From Pseudomonas viridiflava (GTDB lineage: Bacteria; Pseudomonadota; Gammaproteobacteria; Pseudomonadales; Pseudomonadaceae), in the NCBI RefSeq assembly GCF_900580675.1, contig NZ_UTBG01000017.1, positions 1-50,896 on the forward strand: 50,896 nucleotides of DNA, read 5' to 3'. The position numbers and the translations under genes are program-made. Each line of letters opens with the position of its first letter. The first letter of the stretch is position 1. Positions 8,529-16,517 of the stretch are shown here, one piece after another. The notes beneath the pieces are model-generated. The model made no database searches. It saw only the letters and a list, made by a program, of their open reading frames with translations, and was not told the DNA's origin.

Positions 8529-8882
8529 ATGAGTTGCAACAGTCAGAAAATCAGCGCGCTGCGCCGTCAGATTCCTTCGTTCGAGTGCGTCCCCGGTTGC
8601 CACGACTGCTGTGGGCCAGTGACCACGTCGCCCGAGGAAATGTCGCGCCTGCCGCGTAAGACTGCCGCCGAGCAGGACGCGGCCATGGACGAGTTGAACT
8701 GCGTGCACCTGGGGCCCAATGGTTGCACGGTGTATGACGAGAGGCCGTTGATCTGCAGGCTGTTCGGCACTACCAAGACGTTGCCATGCCCCAATGGGCG
8801 TGGGCCGGTGGTGCTGATTCACCCACGGGTAGAAAAGCAGATCCATGAGTACATGGCGAGCACCCGGCAGGTGCTGGTCTAG
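8529..8882 (+). CDS. YkgJ-family cysteine cluster protein
   Basis: A protein of 117 residues with the CxxCxxCC-type zinc/iron-chelating domain (YkgJ, PF03692). The cysteines are in FECVPGCHDCCGP near residues 19-29, then NCVHLGPNGCTVYDERPLICRLFG at about 56-79 and one in LPCPNG. The ERPxxCR motif is characteristic. It is likely cytoplasmic and binds a metal; the biological role is unknown. It is divergent from the amine oxidase gene with about 115 bp between starts. Confidence 0.85.
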   Translation: MSCNSQKISALRRQIPSFECVPGCHDCCGPVTTSPEEMSRLPRKTAAEQDAAMDELNCVHLGPNGCTVYDERPLICRLFGTTKTLPCPNGRGPVVLIHPRVEKQIHEYMASTRQVLV

Positions 8883-8900
8883 CGAAGGTATTTAATCTAA

Positions 8901-8992
8901 ATGTGGGAGCGGGCTTGCTCGCGAATGCGGTGTGTCAGCTAGCGAATTTTTCACTGATCCACCGCATTCGGGAGCAAGCCCCCTCCCACATT
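8901..8992. repeat. REPIN with mismatched arms
   Basis: Left arm ATGTGGGAGCGGGCTTGCTC, right arm GAGCAAGCCCCCTCCCACAT. The left arm is of the GCGGGCTTGCTCGCGAATG type and the right arm of the GGGGGCTTGCTCCCGAATG type. The loop includes GGTGTGTCAGC. It fills the gap between the convergent YkgJ and dadR genes. Confidence 0.85.
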
Positions 8993-9008
8993 TGGCCGAG
9001 TTTGTAAG

Positions 9009-9497
9009 TCAGTCCGGGATAGGCAGGTTTAGGCTTTCCTTCACCTCTTCCATCACGATATAGCTCTTGGACTCCCGCACATGGGGCAGCTTGAGCAGGA
9101 TGTCGCCGAGCAATTTGCGGTACGAGGCCATCTCGGAAATCCGTGCCTTCACCAGGTAGTCGAAGTCGCCTGACACCAAGTGGCACTCCAGCACATGCGG
9201 CAGTTTCAGCACGGCGCGGCGGAATTCCTCAAACGTGTCGCCGGACTTGTAATCCAGGCTGATCTCGACAAACACCAGCAAACTCCCCTTCAAATGCTGC
9301 GGATTGAGCCGCGCGTTGTAGCCCATGATGATCCCTTCGCGCTCCAGGCGGCGGACCCGCTCGGTGCACGGCGTGGTCGACAGCCCGACCTTTTCCCCCA
9401 GCTCCGTGAACGAAATACGCCCGTCGGCTTGCAGGATACGCAGGATATTGCGGTCGATCTTGTCCAGCTCCCGCTTGGTCTGGGTGTTGGTACGCAT
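9009..9497 (-). CDS. dadR: Lrp/AsnC-family regulator DadR
   Basis: Lrp-family regulator of 162 residues. The helix-turn-helix is at about residues 10-60 (LDKIDRNILRILQADGRISFTELGEKVGLSTTPCTERVRRLEREGII), followed by the RAM ligand-binding domain (LVFVEISL.. to LPIPD). It is divergent from dadA, the arrangement known for P. aeruginosa DadR, which activates dadAX in response to L-alanine. ATG 9497 is chosen because the protein then begins like other Lrp members; the upstream in-frame extension lies in the promoter. A palindrome at 9552-9571 is a candidate binding site. Confidence 0.9.
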   Translation of the reverse strand: MRTNTQTKRELDKIDRNILRILQADGRISFTELGEKVGLSTTPCTERVRRLEREGIIMGYNARLNPQHLKGSLLVFVEISLDYKSGDTFEEFRRAVLKLPHVLECHLVSGDFDYLVKARISEMASYRKLLGDILLKLPHVRESKSYIVMEEVKESLNLPIPD

Positions 9498-9551
9498 AGG
9501 GGATACGCCTCTGTGAAAAGGGTTTTTGCCGAGAATTGTCGCCAAATATAG

Positions 9552-9571
9552 GCATTTATATAGTGAAATGC
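9552..9571. promoter_or_regulatory. Candidate DadR-binding palindrome
   Basis: GCATTT at 9552-9557 and AAATGC at 9566-9571 form a perfect inverted repeat with an AT-rich eight-base spacer, typical of Lrp-family half-sites. A TATACT -10 word lies downstream at 9588-9593, in the direction of dadA, with no good -35, as expected for an activated promoter. Binding by DadR is inference. Confidence 0.5.
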
Positions 9572-9653
9572 ACTGGCGATTGCTTTTTATACTGCGCTCA
9601 TCATTGCTCGAATAACACACGTCAGCGGCCAGGCCCGCGATGAGGATATAAAA

Positions 9654-10955
9654 ATGCGCGTTCTGGTCTTGGGTAGCGGCGTCATTGGTGTGACCAGTGC
9701 CTACTATTTGGCGCGGGCCGGGTTTGAAGTGGTAGTGGTTGACCGTCAGCCCGCCGCAGCCATGGAAACCAGTTTCGCCAACGCCGGCCAGGTGTCCCCA
9801 GGCTACGCGTCACCGTGGGCTGCGCCGGGCGTGCCGCTCAAGGCCATCAAATGGCTGCTGCAGCGCCACGCGCCGCTGGCGATCAAGGCCACCGCCGATA
9901 TCGACCAATACCTGTGGATGGCGCAGATGCTGCGCAACTGCACCGCCAGCCGCTATGCGGTGAACAAGGAGCGCATGGTGCGTCTGTCCGAGTACAGCCG
10001 CGACTGCCTCGACGAACTGCGCGCTGAGACCGGCATTGCCTACGAAGGTCGCAGCCTCGGGACTACCCAACTGTTCCGCACCCAGGCCCAGCTTGATGGC
10101 GCCGCCAAAGACATCGCCGTGTTGAAAGAGTCCGGTGTGCCGTTTGAGCTGCTCGACCGCGCCGGTATTGCCCGCGTTGAGCCGGCCCTGGCCAGCGTCA
10201 CCGATATCCTCGCCGGTGCCTTGCGCCTCCCGAATGACCAGACTGGCGACTGCCAGATGTTCACTACGCGCCTGGCGGACATGTGCAAACAGCTGGGCGT
10301 GGAGTTCCGCTTCGAACAGGACATCCAGCGCCTCGACTACGCCGGTGACCGTATCAACGGCGTGTGGGTCGACGGCAAGCTGGAGACCGCCGACCGCTAT
10401 GTGCTGGCCCTTGGCAGCTACTCGCCGAAGCTGCTCAAGCCGCTGGGGATCAAGGCGCCGGTGTACCCGCTCAAGGGTTACTCGCTAACCGTGCCGATCA
10501 CCAACCCGGCGATGGCGCCGGCGTCGACCATCCTGGACGAGACCTACAAGGTCGCGATCACCCGTTTCGACAACCGCATCCGCGTGGGCGGCATGGCTGA
10601 AATAGCCGGTTTTGACCTGTCGCTGAACCCGCGTCGGCGTGAAACCCTGGAGATGATCGTCAACGACCTTTATCCTCAGGGCGGCGATTTGGCCGAAGCC
10701 AGTTTCTGGACCGGCCTGCGCCCGACCACACCCGACGGCACGCCGATTGTCGGTGCCACGCCGTTCAAGAATCTGTTCCTGAATACCGGCCACGGCACAC
10801 TCGGCTGGACCATGGCCTGCGGCTCCGGCCGTTTGCTGGCTGACCTGATGGCCAGGAAAACCCCGCAGATCAGTGCCGAAGGCCTCGATATTTACCGTTA
10901 TGGCAACCACCAGGAGTCCGCACAACATGTCCATCCAGCGCCAGCTCACCAATGA
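9654..10955 (+). CDS. dadA: D-amino acid dehydrogenase small subunit
   Basis: FAD-dependent D-amino acid dehydrogenase of 433 residues, converting D-alanine and other D-amino acids to 2-oxo acids plus ammonia and passing electrons to the respiratory chain at the inner membrane. The N-terminal FAD motif [23 protein letters not shown] is intact, followed by [22 protein letters not shown]. Near the C-terminus are the conserved [14 protein letters not shown] and TGHGTLGWT segments. A GAGGA ribosome site precedes ATG 9654. It forms a unit with ridA, whose start lies inside its 3' end, and dadX, allowing use of L-alanine after racemisation. Confidence 0.95.
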   Translation: MRVLVLGSGVIGVTSAYYLARAGFEVVVVDRQPAAAMETSFANAGQVSPGYASPWAAPGVPLKAIKWLLQRHAPLAIKATADIDQYLWMAQMLRNCTASRYAVNKERMVRLSEYSRDCLDELRAETGIAYEGRSLGTTQLFRTQAQLDGAAKDIAVLKESGVPFELLDRAGIARVEPALASVTDILAGALRLPNDQTGDCQMFTTRLADMCKQLGVEFRFEQDIQRLDYAGDRINGVWVDGKLETADRYVLALGSYSPKLLKPLGIKAPVYPLKGYSLTVPITNPAMAPASTILDETYKVAITRFDNRIRVGGMAEIAGFDLSLNPRRRETLEMIVNDLYPQGGDLAEASFWTGLRPTTPDGTPIVGATPFKNLFLNTGHGTLGWTMACGSGRLLADLMARKTPQISAEGLDIYRYGNHQESAQHVHPAPAHQ

Positions 10956-11280
10956 GCGCATGAGCCAGATCGTTGTCCACAGCGGTACCGTGTACCTGGC
11001 GGGGCAAGTCGGCGACGACCTGAACGCCGGGATTGAACAGCAGACCCGTGAAACCCTGGTCAATATCGAGCGTTTGCTCGACCTGGCCGGCACGGACAAA
11101 ACCAGGCTGCTGTCGGTGACGATTTACCTGAAAGACATCGACGCCGATTTCGCCGGCATGAACGCGGTGTGGGACAAGTGGCTGCCCAAAGGCGTCGCTC
11201 CGGCCCGTGCCACGGTTGAAGCCAAGCTGTGCGAACCGGAAATTCTGGTAGAGCTGTCCGTCGTGGCTGCGCTGCCTTAA
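10927..11280 (+). CDS. RidA-family enamine/imine deaminase
   Basis: A RidA/YjgF/UK114 protein of 117 residues. Members hydrolyse reactive enamines and imines released by PLP and flavin amino-acid enzymes, which suits a place directly after dadA: DadA makes 2-imino acids that RidA can convert to 2-oxo acids. Family signs are [23 protein letters not shown] and the ARATVEAKL segment containing the substrate-binding Arg. ATG 10927 overlaps the dadA 3' end by 29 bases; an upstream extension would be inside dadA. A terminator follows at 11296. Confidence 0.9.
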   Translation: MSIQRQLTNERMSQIVVHSGTVYLAGQVGDDLNAGIEQQTRETLVNIERLLDLAGTDKTRLLSVTIYLKDIDADFAGMNAVWDKWLPKGVAPARATVEAKLCEPEILVELSVVAALP

Positions 11281-11295
11281 ACAACGCTCCCTCTG

Positions 11296-11330
11296 CCGGT
11301 GCCGACGCTGTTGGTCGGTGCCGGTTTTTT
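11296..11330 (+). terminator. Intrinsic terminator after ridA
   Basis: CCGGTGCCGAC and GTCGGTGCCGG form an 11-bp stem with two G-T wobbles and a seven-base loop, followed by six T residues. It sits between ridA and dadX, so dadX may receive only read-through from dadA or have its own promoter. Confidence 0.8.
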
Positions 11331-11360
11331 CTCCACTCTGCCGCCTAGAAGCCTGCCGCC

Positions 11361-12434
11361 ATGCGTCCTGCCCGTGCCCTGATCGACCTCCAAGCCCTGC
11401 GCCACAATTACCAATTGGCCCGTGAAGTCACGGGGGCCAAGGCCCTTGCCGTGGTCAAGGCCGATGCCTATGGGCATGGTGCCGTGCGCGTGGCCCAGGC
11501 GCTGGAAGCCGAGGCCGACGGGTTTGCCGTGGCGTGCATCGAGGAAGCCTTGGAACTGCGCGCCGCCGGCATTCGCGCGCCGGTGTTGCTGCTGGAAGGT
11601 TTCTTCGAAGCCGACGAGCTGCCACTGATCATCGAACATGACTTCTGGTGCGTGGTGCATTCGCTGTGGCAACTGGAAGCCATCGAGCAAACCAGCCTGA
11701 GCAGACCGCTGACGGTCTGGCTCAAGCTCGACTCGGGCATGCACCGCGTTGGCCTGCATCCCAAGGATTACCACGAGGCGTACCAGCGCCTGCTGGCCAG
11801 CGGCAAAGTCGCCAGGATCGTGTTGATGAGCCACTTCGCCCGCGCCGACGAACTCGATTGCGTGCGCAGCGATGAACAAGTGGCGGTGTTTGAGGCGGCG
11901 CGTCAGGGTTTGTCCGCCGAGGTGAGCCTGCGTAATTCGCCGTCGGTGATGGGCTGGCCAACTATGGCCAGCGACTGGGTGCGCCCAGGCATCATGCTTT
12001 ACGGCGCCACGCCGTTTGGTGAAGATCAGGCCATCGCCGCGCGTTTACAGCCGGTGATGACCCTGGAATCGAAAGTCATCTGCGTGCGTGAACTGCCGGC
12101 CGGCGAGCCGGTGGGCTACGGCGCCAAGTTCATCACGCCCAAGCCGATGCGTATCGGCGTGGTCGCCATGGGCTATGCCGACGGTTACCCGCGCCATGCA
12201 CCGACCGGCACGCCGGTGTGGGTGGCCGGGCAACGCAGCCAGTTGCTGGGGCGGGTGTCGATGGACATGCTGTGTATCGACCTCACGGATGTGCCGCAGG
12301 CCGGCCTCGGTTCCACGGTGGAGCTGTGGGGCAAAAACATTCTCGCGAGTGACGTTGCAACCGCTGCCGAAACCATTCCCTACCAGATCTTCTGCAACCT
12401 GCGCCGCGTGCCAAGGCTCTATTCCGGGGCTTGA
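11361..12434 (+). CDS. dadX: Catabolic alanine racemase
   Basis: PLP-dependent alanine racemase of 357 residues interconverting L- and D-alanine in the cytosol. Lys33 in [12 protein letters not shown] binds PLP; the catalytic Tyr lies in the EPVGYGAKF segment near residue 253. The ending YSGA is close to that of other bacterial racemases. Position after dadA-ridA marks it as the catabolic paralogue DadX, feeding D-alanine to DadA, rather than the biosynthetic Alr. It starts at ATG 11361 with a weak ribosome site and is separated from ridA by a terminator. Confidence 0.93.
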   Translation: MRPARALIDLQALRHNYQLAREVTGAKALAVVKADAYGHGAVRVAQALEAEADGFAVACIEEALELRAAGIRAPVLLLEGFFEADELPLIIEHDFWCVVHSLWQLEAIEQTSLSRPLTVWLKLDSGMHRVGLHPKDYHEAYQRLLASGKVARIVLMSHFARADELDCVRSDEQVAVFEAARQGLSAEVSLRNSPSVMGWPTMASDWVRPGIMLYGATPFGEDQAIAARLQPVMTLESKVICVRELPAGEPVGYGAKFITPKPMRIGVVAMGYADGYPRHAPTGTPVWVAGQRSQLLGRVSMDMLCIDLTDVPQAGLGSTVELWGKNILASDVATAAETIPYQIFCNLRRVPRLYSGA

Positions 12435-12475
12435 GGCCCAGGCACGAACGTCCCTTCCCGGGATTTAGGCCCAAG

Positions 12476-12523
12476 TGTTGTAAATACTGAACGCTGTCGC
12501 CATGATAACGCTCAATTACAACA
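12476..12523. promoter_or_regulatory. Inverted repeat before pauR
   Basis: TGTTGTAA (12476-12483) and TTACAACA (12516-12523) are perfect inverted copies flanking 32 bases just upstream of the repressor gene start at 12551. The placement suggests a self-regulatory operator pair, but it does not match the palindrome before kauB, so the binding factor is uncertain. Confidence 0.35.
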
Positions 12524-12550
12524 AAGCCTGAATCCTAGGAGGCTCCTGCA

Positions 12551-13099
12551 TTGGACGTCGGCGAACGACTGCAATCCATCCGTAAACTGAAGGGTCTTTC
12601 CCAGCGCGAGCTCGCCAAGCGCGCGGGTGTCACCAACAGCACCATTTCGATGATCGAAAAAAACAGTGTCAGCCCCTCGATCAGCTCCTTGCGCAAGGTG
12701 CTGGGCGGCATCCCCATGTCCATGGTCGAGTTTTTTTCCGAGGAGATCCTCCAGGAAATACCGACGCAGATCGTCTATAAAGCCAATGAGCTGATCGACA
12801 TCTCTGACGGCGCCGTCACCATGAAACTCGTAGGCCGCGCTCACCCCAGCCGGGCGATTGCGTTTCTCAACGAGATCTACCCACCGGGCGCCGACACGGG
12901 CGAAGAAATGCTCACCCACGAAGGCGAGGAAACCGGGATTCTGGTGGAAGGCCGCCTGGAATTGGTGGTCGGTGTTGAAACTTTTGTGCTCGAAGCCGGC
13001 GATAGCTACTACTTTGAAAGCACCAAGCCGCATCGTTTTCGCAACCCGTTCGACGTGCCGGCGCGACTAATCAGCGCAGCCACACCCGCGAACTTTTAA
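12551..13099 (+). CDS. pauR: XRE-cupin repressor, PauR/PuuR type
   Basis: Regulator of 182 residues with an N-terminal Xre helix-turn-helix (about residues 2-60, RLQSIRKLKGLSQRELAKRAGVTNSTISMIEKN) and a C-terminal cupin (about 105-175, GEETGILVEGRLELVV..AGDSYYFESTKPHRFRN). This architecture matches PuuR of E. coli and PauR (PA5301) of P. aeruginosa, which represses polyamine gamma-glutamylation genes until putrescine or cadaverine is present. It starts at TTG 12551, justified by AGGAGGCTCC just upstream. Likely targets in this window include kauB. Confidence 0.9.
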   Translation: MDVGERLQSIRKLKGLSQRELAKRAGVTNSTISMIEKNSVSPSISSLRKVLGGIPMSMVEFFSEEILQEIPTQIVYKANELIDISDGAVTMKLVGRAHPSRAIAFLNEIYPPGADTGEEMLTHEGEETGILVEGRLELVVGVETFVLEAGDSYYFESTKPHRFRNPFDVPARLISAATPANF

Positions 13100-13268
13100 C
13101 AGAAGAGGCGTCCTGCCAGCGTTGCAGAGACACCCGCAGCAGTCACCGTGAGGCCTAATCTCCCTTTATTTAATAGGGTTGTTTCGGCGGCTCGGGCTAA
13201 CCGTTATACTTTCACCGCCTGCGAAACCGTGGCCGCAGGCGTGAATAGCCACCATTGAGGGTGAACGC

Positions 13269-13697
13269 GTGAACCTAATTATGAAAATGCTGGCTGCACC
13301 AGCAACCGTACTGGCCCTGTGGGCTGTCAGCGCTCAAGCTGCGACCAATGATGATATTGCCAAGCGCCTGGAGCCTGTCGGCCAAGTCTGCGTCCAGGGC
13401 CAGGAATGCAAAGGGATGGAAGTTGCCGTGACCGCGGGCGGCGGCGGCGGGGCAAAGACGCCGGATGAGGTGATCGCCAAGCACTGCAATGCGTGCCACG
13501 GGACCGGCTTGCTGGGCGCGCCGAAGATCGGTGACACGGCGGCCTGGAAAGAGCGCGCCGACCACCAGGGCGGCCTCGATGGCATCCTGGCCAAGGCCAT
13601 CACCGGTATCAACGCCATGCCGCCAAAAGGCACCTGTGCGGATTGCTCGGATGACGAGCTCAAGGGCGCGATCGAGAAGATGTCGGGCTTGAAATAA
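13269..13697 (+). CDS. cycB: Cytochrome c5
   Basis: Exported c-type cytochrome of 142 residues. A signal peptide of about 25 residues ends at SAQA-ATND. One haem site is visible, CNACH at about 73-77, and a probable axial Met in INAMPPKGTC. The further Cys pair in CADCSDDEL is typical of cytochrome c5, where it forms a disulphide. It starts with GTG 13269 after GAGGGTG; an ATG twelve bases downstream is an alternative. It carries electrons in the periplasm. A strong terminator follows, so it is probably a single-gene unit. Confidence 0.92.
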   Translation: MNLIMKMLAAPATVLALWAVSAQAATNDDIAKRLEPVGQVCVQGQECKGMEVAVTAGGGGGAKTPDEVIAKHCNACHGTGLLGAPKIGDTAAWKERADHQGGLDGILAKAITGINAMPPKGTCADCSDDELKGAIEKMSGLK

Positions 13698-13714
13698 CCG
13701 ACCTTCGCCAAAAA

Positions 13715-13732
13715 TGCCGCTTACGAGCGGCT
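13715..13732 (+). terminator. Intrinsic terminator after cycB
   Basis: GCCGCT and AGCGGC form a stem around TACG, followed by six T residues and preceded by five A residues. It closes the cytochrome c5 transcript. Confidence 0.85.
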
Positions 13733-13830
13733 TTTTTGTGCCCGCAATTCAACGCTGGGTGCTGTTCAATGCAGCAAAGACCCGGCAAGCTCGGTCCAAC
13801 CCCTAATCATGGAATGTTCAGGAGGGTCGG

Positions 13831-15753
13831 ATGGTGCAGTTGTGTTCAATCGAGCAAGCAGTTGACGATGTACTGGCGCGGTTGCCGGCGCATATCCACA
13901 TGGGCATGCCCCTGGGCCTGGGCAAGCCGAACCTGTTTGCCAACGCGCTATACCGGCGGGTCGCCAAGTTGCCGGAGCGGTCGCTGACGATCTACACCGC
14001 GCTGAGCCTGGGCCGGCCCCCCTTGGGCGATGGGTTGCAGAAACGTTTTCTCGAGCCGTTTATCGAGCGCGTGTTTGGCGACTATCCCGAGCTGGATTTC
14101 CTCGCCGACCTGCACAAAGACAGCCTGCCAAAAAATATCCATGTGCAGCAATTCTTCATGCAGCCCGGCAGCCTGCTGCACAGTGCGTCGGCCCAGCAGG
14201 ATTACGTCAGCAGTAACTACAGCCATGCCGCCCGTGACATCAACGCCGCCGGCCTCAACCTGGTGGCGCAACTGGTGGCCAGCAGTGCTGAACATCCGGA
14301 CCGCCTGAGCCTGAGCTGCAACCCCGATATCACCCTCGACCTGCTACCGATGATTGCCAAACGCCGTGCCGCCGGGGATACCATTCTGGTGGTCGGCCAG
14401 GTTCACAGCGATCTGCCCTACATGCCCGGTGATGCCGAGTTGGGCATGGATGAATTCGACTACCTGCTCGATGCAAAGGACAACACCACGCTGTTCTCCA
14501 CACCGAACATGCCGGTGGGTTTCCAGGATCACTTTATCGGCCTGCATGCCAGCACCCTGGTGCGTGATGGCGGCACGCTGCAAATCGGCATCGGCTCGAT
14601 GGGCGACGCGCTGACCGCCGCCTTGTTGGCGCGCCAAGCCGACAATGAGGCGTATCGCTTGCTGCTGACGGACCTGGATGTGTACCAGTGGGCGCCCTTG
14701 ATCAGCCGTGAGGGCGGCGTCGATCCCTTCGCCCGTGGCCTTTATGGTTGCAGCGAAATGTTCGTCAACGGCCTGCTTGTGCTGGCGGACGCCGGGATCA
14801 TTCGCCGCAAGGTCTACCCGGATGTGGCCACCCAGGAACAGGCCAACGCCGGTGTTCTGGATGATGCCGCGCAGCCCGATGGCGTTTCGATCCACGGTGG
14901 TTTCTTCCTCGGGCCGCGTAGTTTTTACCAGCGCCTGCAGGAAATGACCCACGCCAAACGCCTCGAATTCAACATGACGCGTATCAGCTACATCAACGAG
15001 CTGTATGGCCAGGAAGAACTCAAGCGGTTGCAGCGCCTGGACGCGCGGTTTATCAACAGCGCGATCATGGTGACATTGCTCGGCGCCGGTGTGGCCGACC
15101 AACTGGAAGGCGGCGGTGTGCTCAGCGGTGTGGGCGGGCAATACAACTTCGTCGCCCAGGGGCATGCGCTGGAGGGCGCGCGCTCGATCCTGATCCTGCG
15201 CAGCTGGCGTGAGTCGGCGGGGGAGGTCAGTTCCAATATCGTCTGGGAGTACGGCCACTGCACCATTCCGCGGCACCTACGGGACATCGTCATTACCGAG
15301 TACGGGATTGCCGACTTGCGCGGTCAGACGGATGCCAAGGTGATTGAGGCTCTGCTCAACATCACCGACTCCAGGTTCCAGGACGACTTGATCGAACAGG
15401 CGCAAAAGGCCGGCAAGTTGCCCAAGGACTTCAAGCTGGACCCGCGTTTCAGCGACAACACGCCGGAGCGCTTAAAGGGCATCCAGGCACGCCATCGCCG
15501 CCTGTTTCCGGAGTATCCGTTGGGCAGCGACTTTACCGACGAAGAGCGGGATTTGTTGCGCGCGTTGAACTGGCTCAAGAGCAAATTCAAGCTGACGGAG
15601 ATTCTGGAGCTGGGCAAGGCGGCATTGGATGCACCGGAGCCGGAGGCGTTTCCCGAGCATTTGAAGCGGATGCGTTTGGATCAGCCGGAGGGGCTGAAAG
15701 AGGACCTCTATCAGCGCTTGCTGCTCGCGGGCCTACAGGCCACCGCCCACTAA
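13831..15753 (+). CDS. Acetyl-CoA hydrolase/CoA-transferase family protein
   Basis: A protein of 640 residues in the acetyl-CoA hydrolase/transferase family, about 100-150 residues longer than the usual acetate CoA-transferases. The N-terminal half contains a CoA-transferase domain, and the C-terminal half has the AcetylCoA_hyd_C landmarks GGVLSGVGGQYNFVAQ at about 427-442 and VWEYGHCTIPRHLRDIVITEYGIADLRG at about 471-498. The extra C-terminal tail (about 560-640) is charged and helical. The start is ATG 13831, after CAGGAGGG. It stands alone between the cycB terminator and a REPIN. The acyl group moved, and whether it hydrolyses or transfers CoA, cannot be told from sequence. Confidence 0.85.
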   Translation: MVQLCSIEQAVDDVLARLPAHIHMGMPLGLGKPNLFANALYRRVAKLPERSLTIYTALSLGRPPLGDGLQKRFLEPFIERVFGDYPELDFLADLHKDSLPKNIHVQQFFMQPGSLLHSASAQQDYVSSNYSHAARDINAAGLNLVAQLVASSAEHPDRLSLSCNPDITLDLLPMIAKRRAAGDTILVVGQVHSDLPYMPGDAELGMDEFDYLLDAKDNTTLFSTPNMPVGFQDHFIGLHASTLVRDGGTLQIGIGSMGDALTAALLARQADNEAYRLLLTDLDVYQWAPLISREGGVDPFARGLYGCSEMFVNGLLVLADAGIIRRKVYPDVATQEQANAGVLDDAAQPDGVSIHGGFFLGPRSFYQRLQEMTHAKRLEFNMTRISYINELYGQEELKRLQRLDARFINSAIMVTLLGAGVADQLEGGGVLSGVGGQYNFVAQGHALEGARSILILRSWRESAGEVSSNIVWEYGHCTIPRHLRDIVITEYGIADLRGQTDAKVIEALLNITDSRFQDDLIEQAQKAGKLPKDFKLDPRFSDNTPERLKGIQARHRRLFPEYPLGSDFTDEERDLLRALNWLKSKFKLTEILELGKAALDAPEPEAFPEHLKRMRLDQPEGLKEDLYQRLLLAGLQATAH

Positions 15754-15769
15754 AAACCCACACAAAACC

Positions 15770-15864
15770 AAATGTGGGAGCGGGCTTGCTCGCGAATGCA
15801 GTGTGTCAGTCGCTACATTTCTGACTGATCCACCGCATTCGCGAGCAAGCCCGCTCCCACATTT
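15770..15864. repeat. REPIN between convergent genes
   Basis: Near-perfect inverted repeat with arms AATGTGGGAGCGGGCTTGCT and AGCAAGCCCGCTCCCACATT. The inner pair GTGTGTCAGTC and GACTGATCCACC is partly complementary. It separates the acetyl-CoA hydrolase gene from the convergent xpt gene. Confidence 0.88.
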
Positions 15865-15886
15865 TTGATCGGCGTTCGAGCAGCAA

Positions 15887-16471
<585 letters not shown>

Positions 16472-16517
16472 CTAATGGCGGGTTGTGCGCCGAAAGTAGA
16501 TTAAAAAGTAGTCGATT

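Noticed and set aside
8414..8539. Longer N-terminus for the amine oxidase
   Set aside because: It would overlap the divergent YkgJ gene and adds residues without similarity before the usual FAD-protein start.
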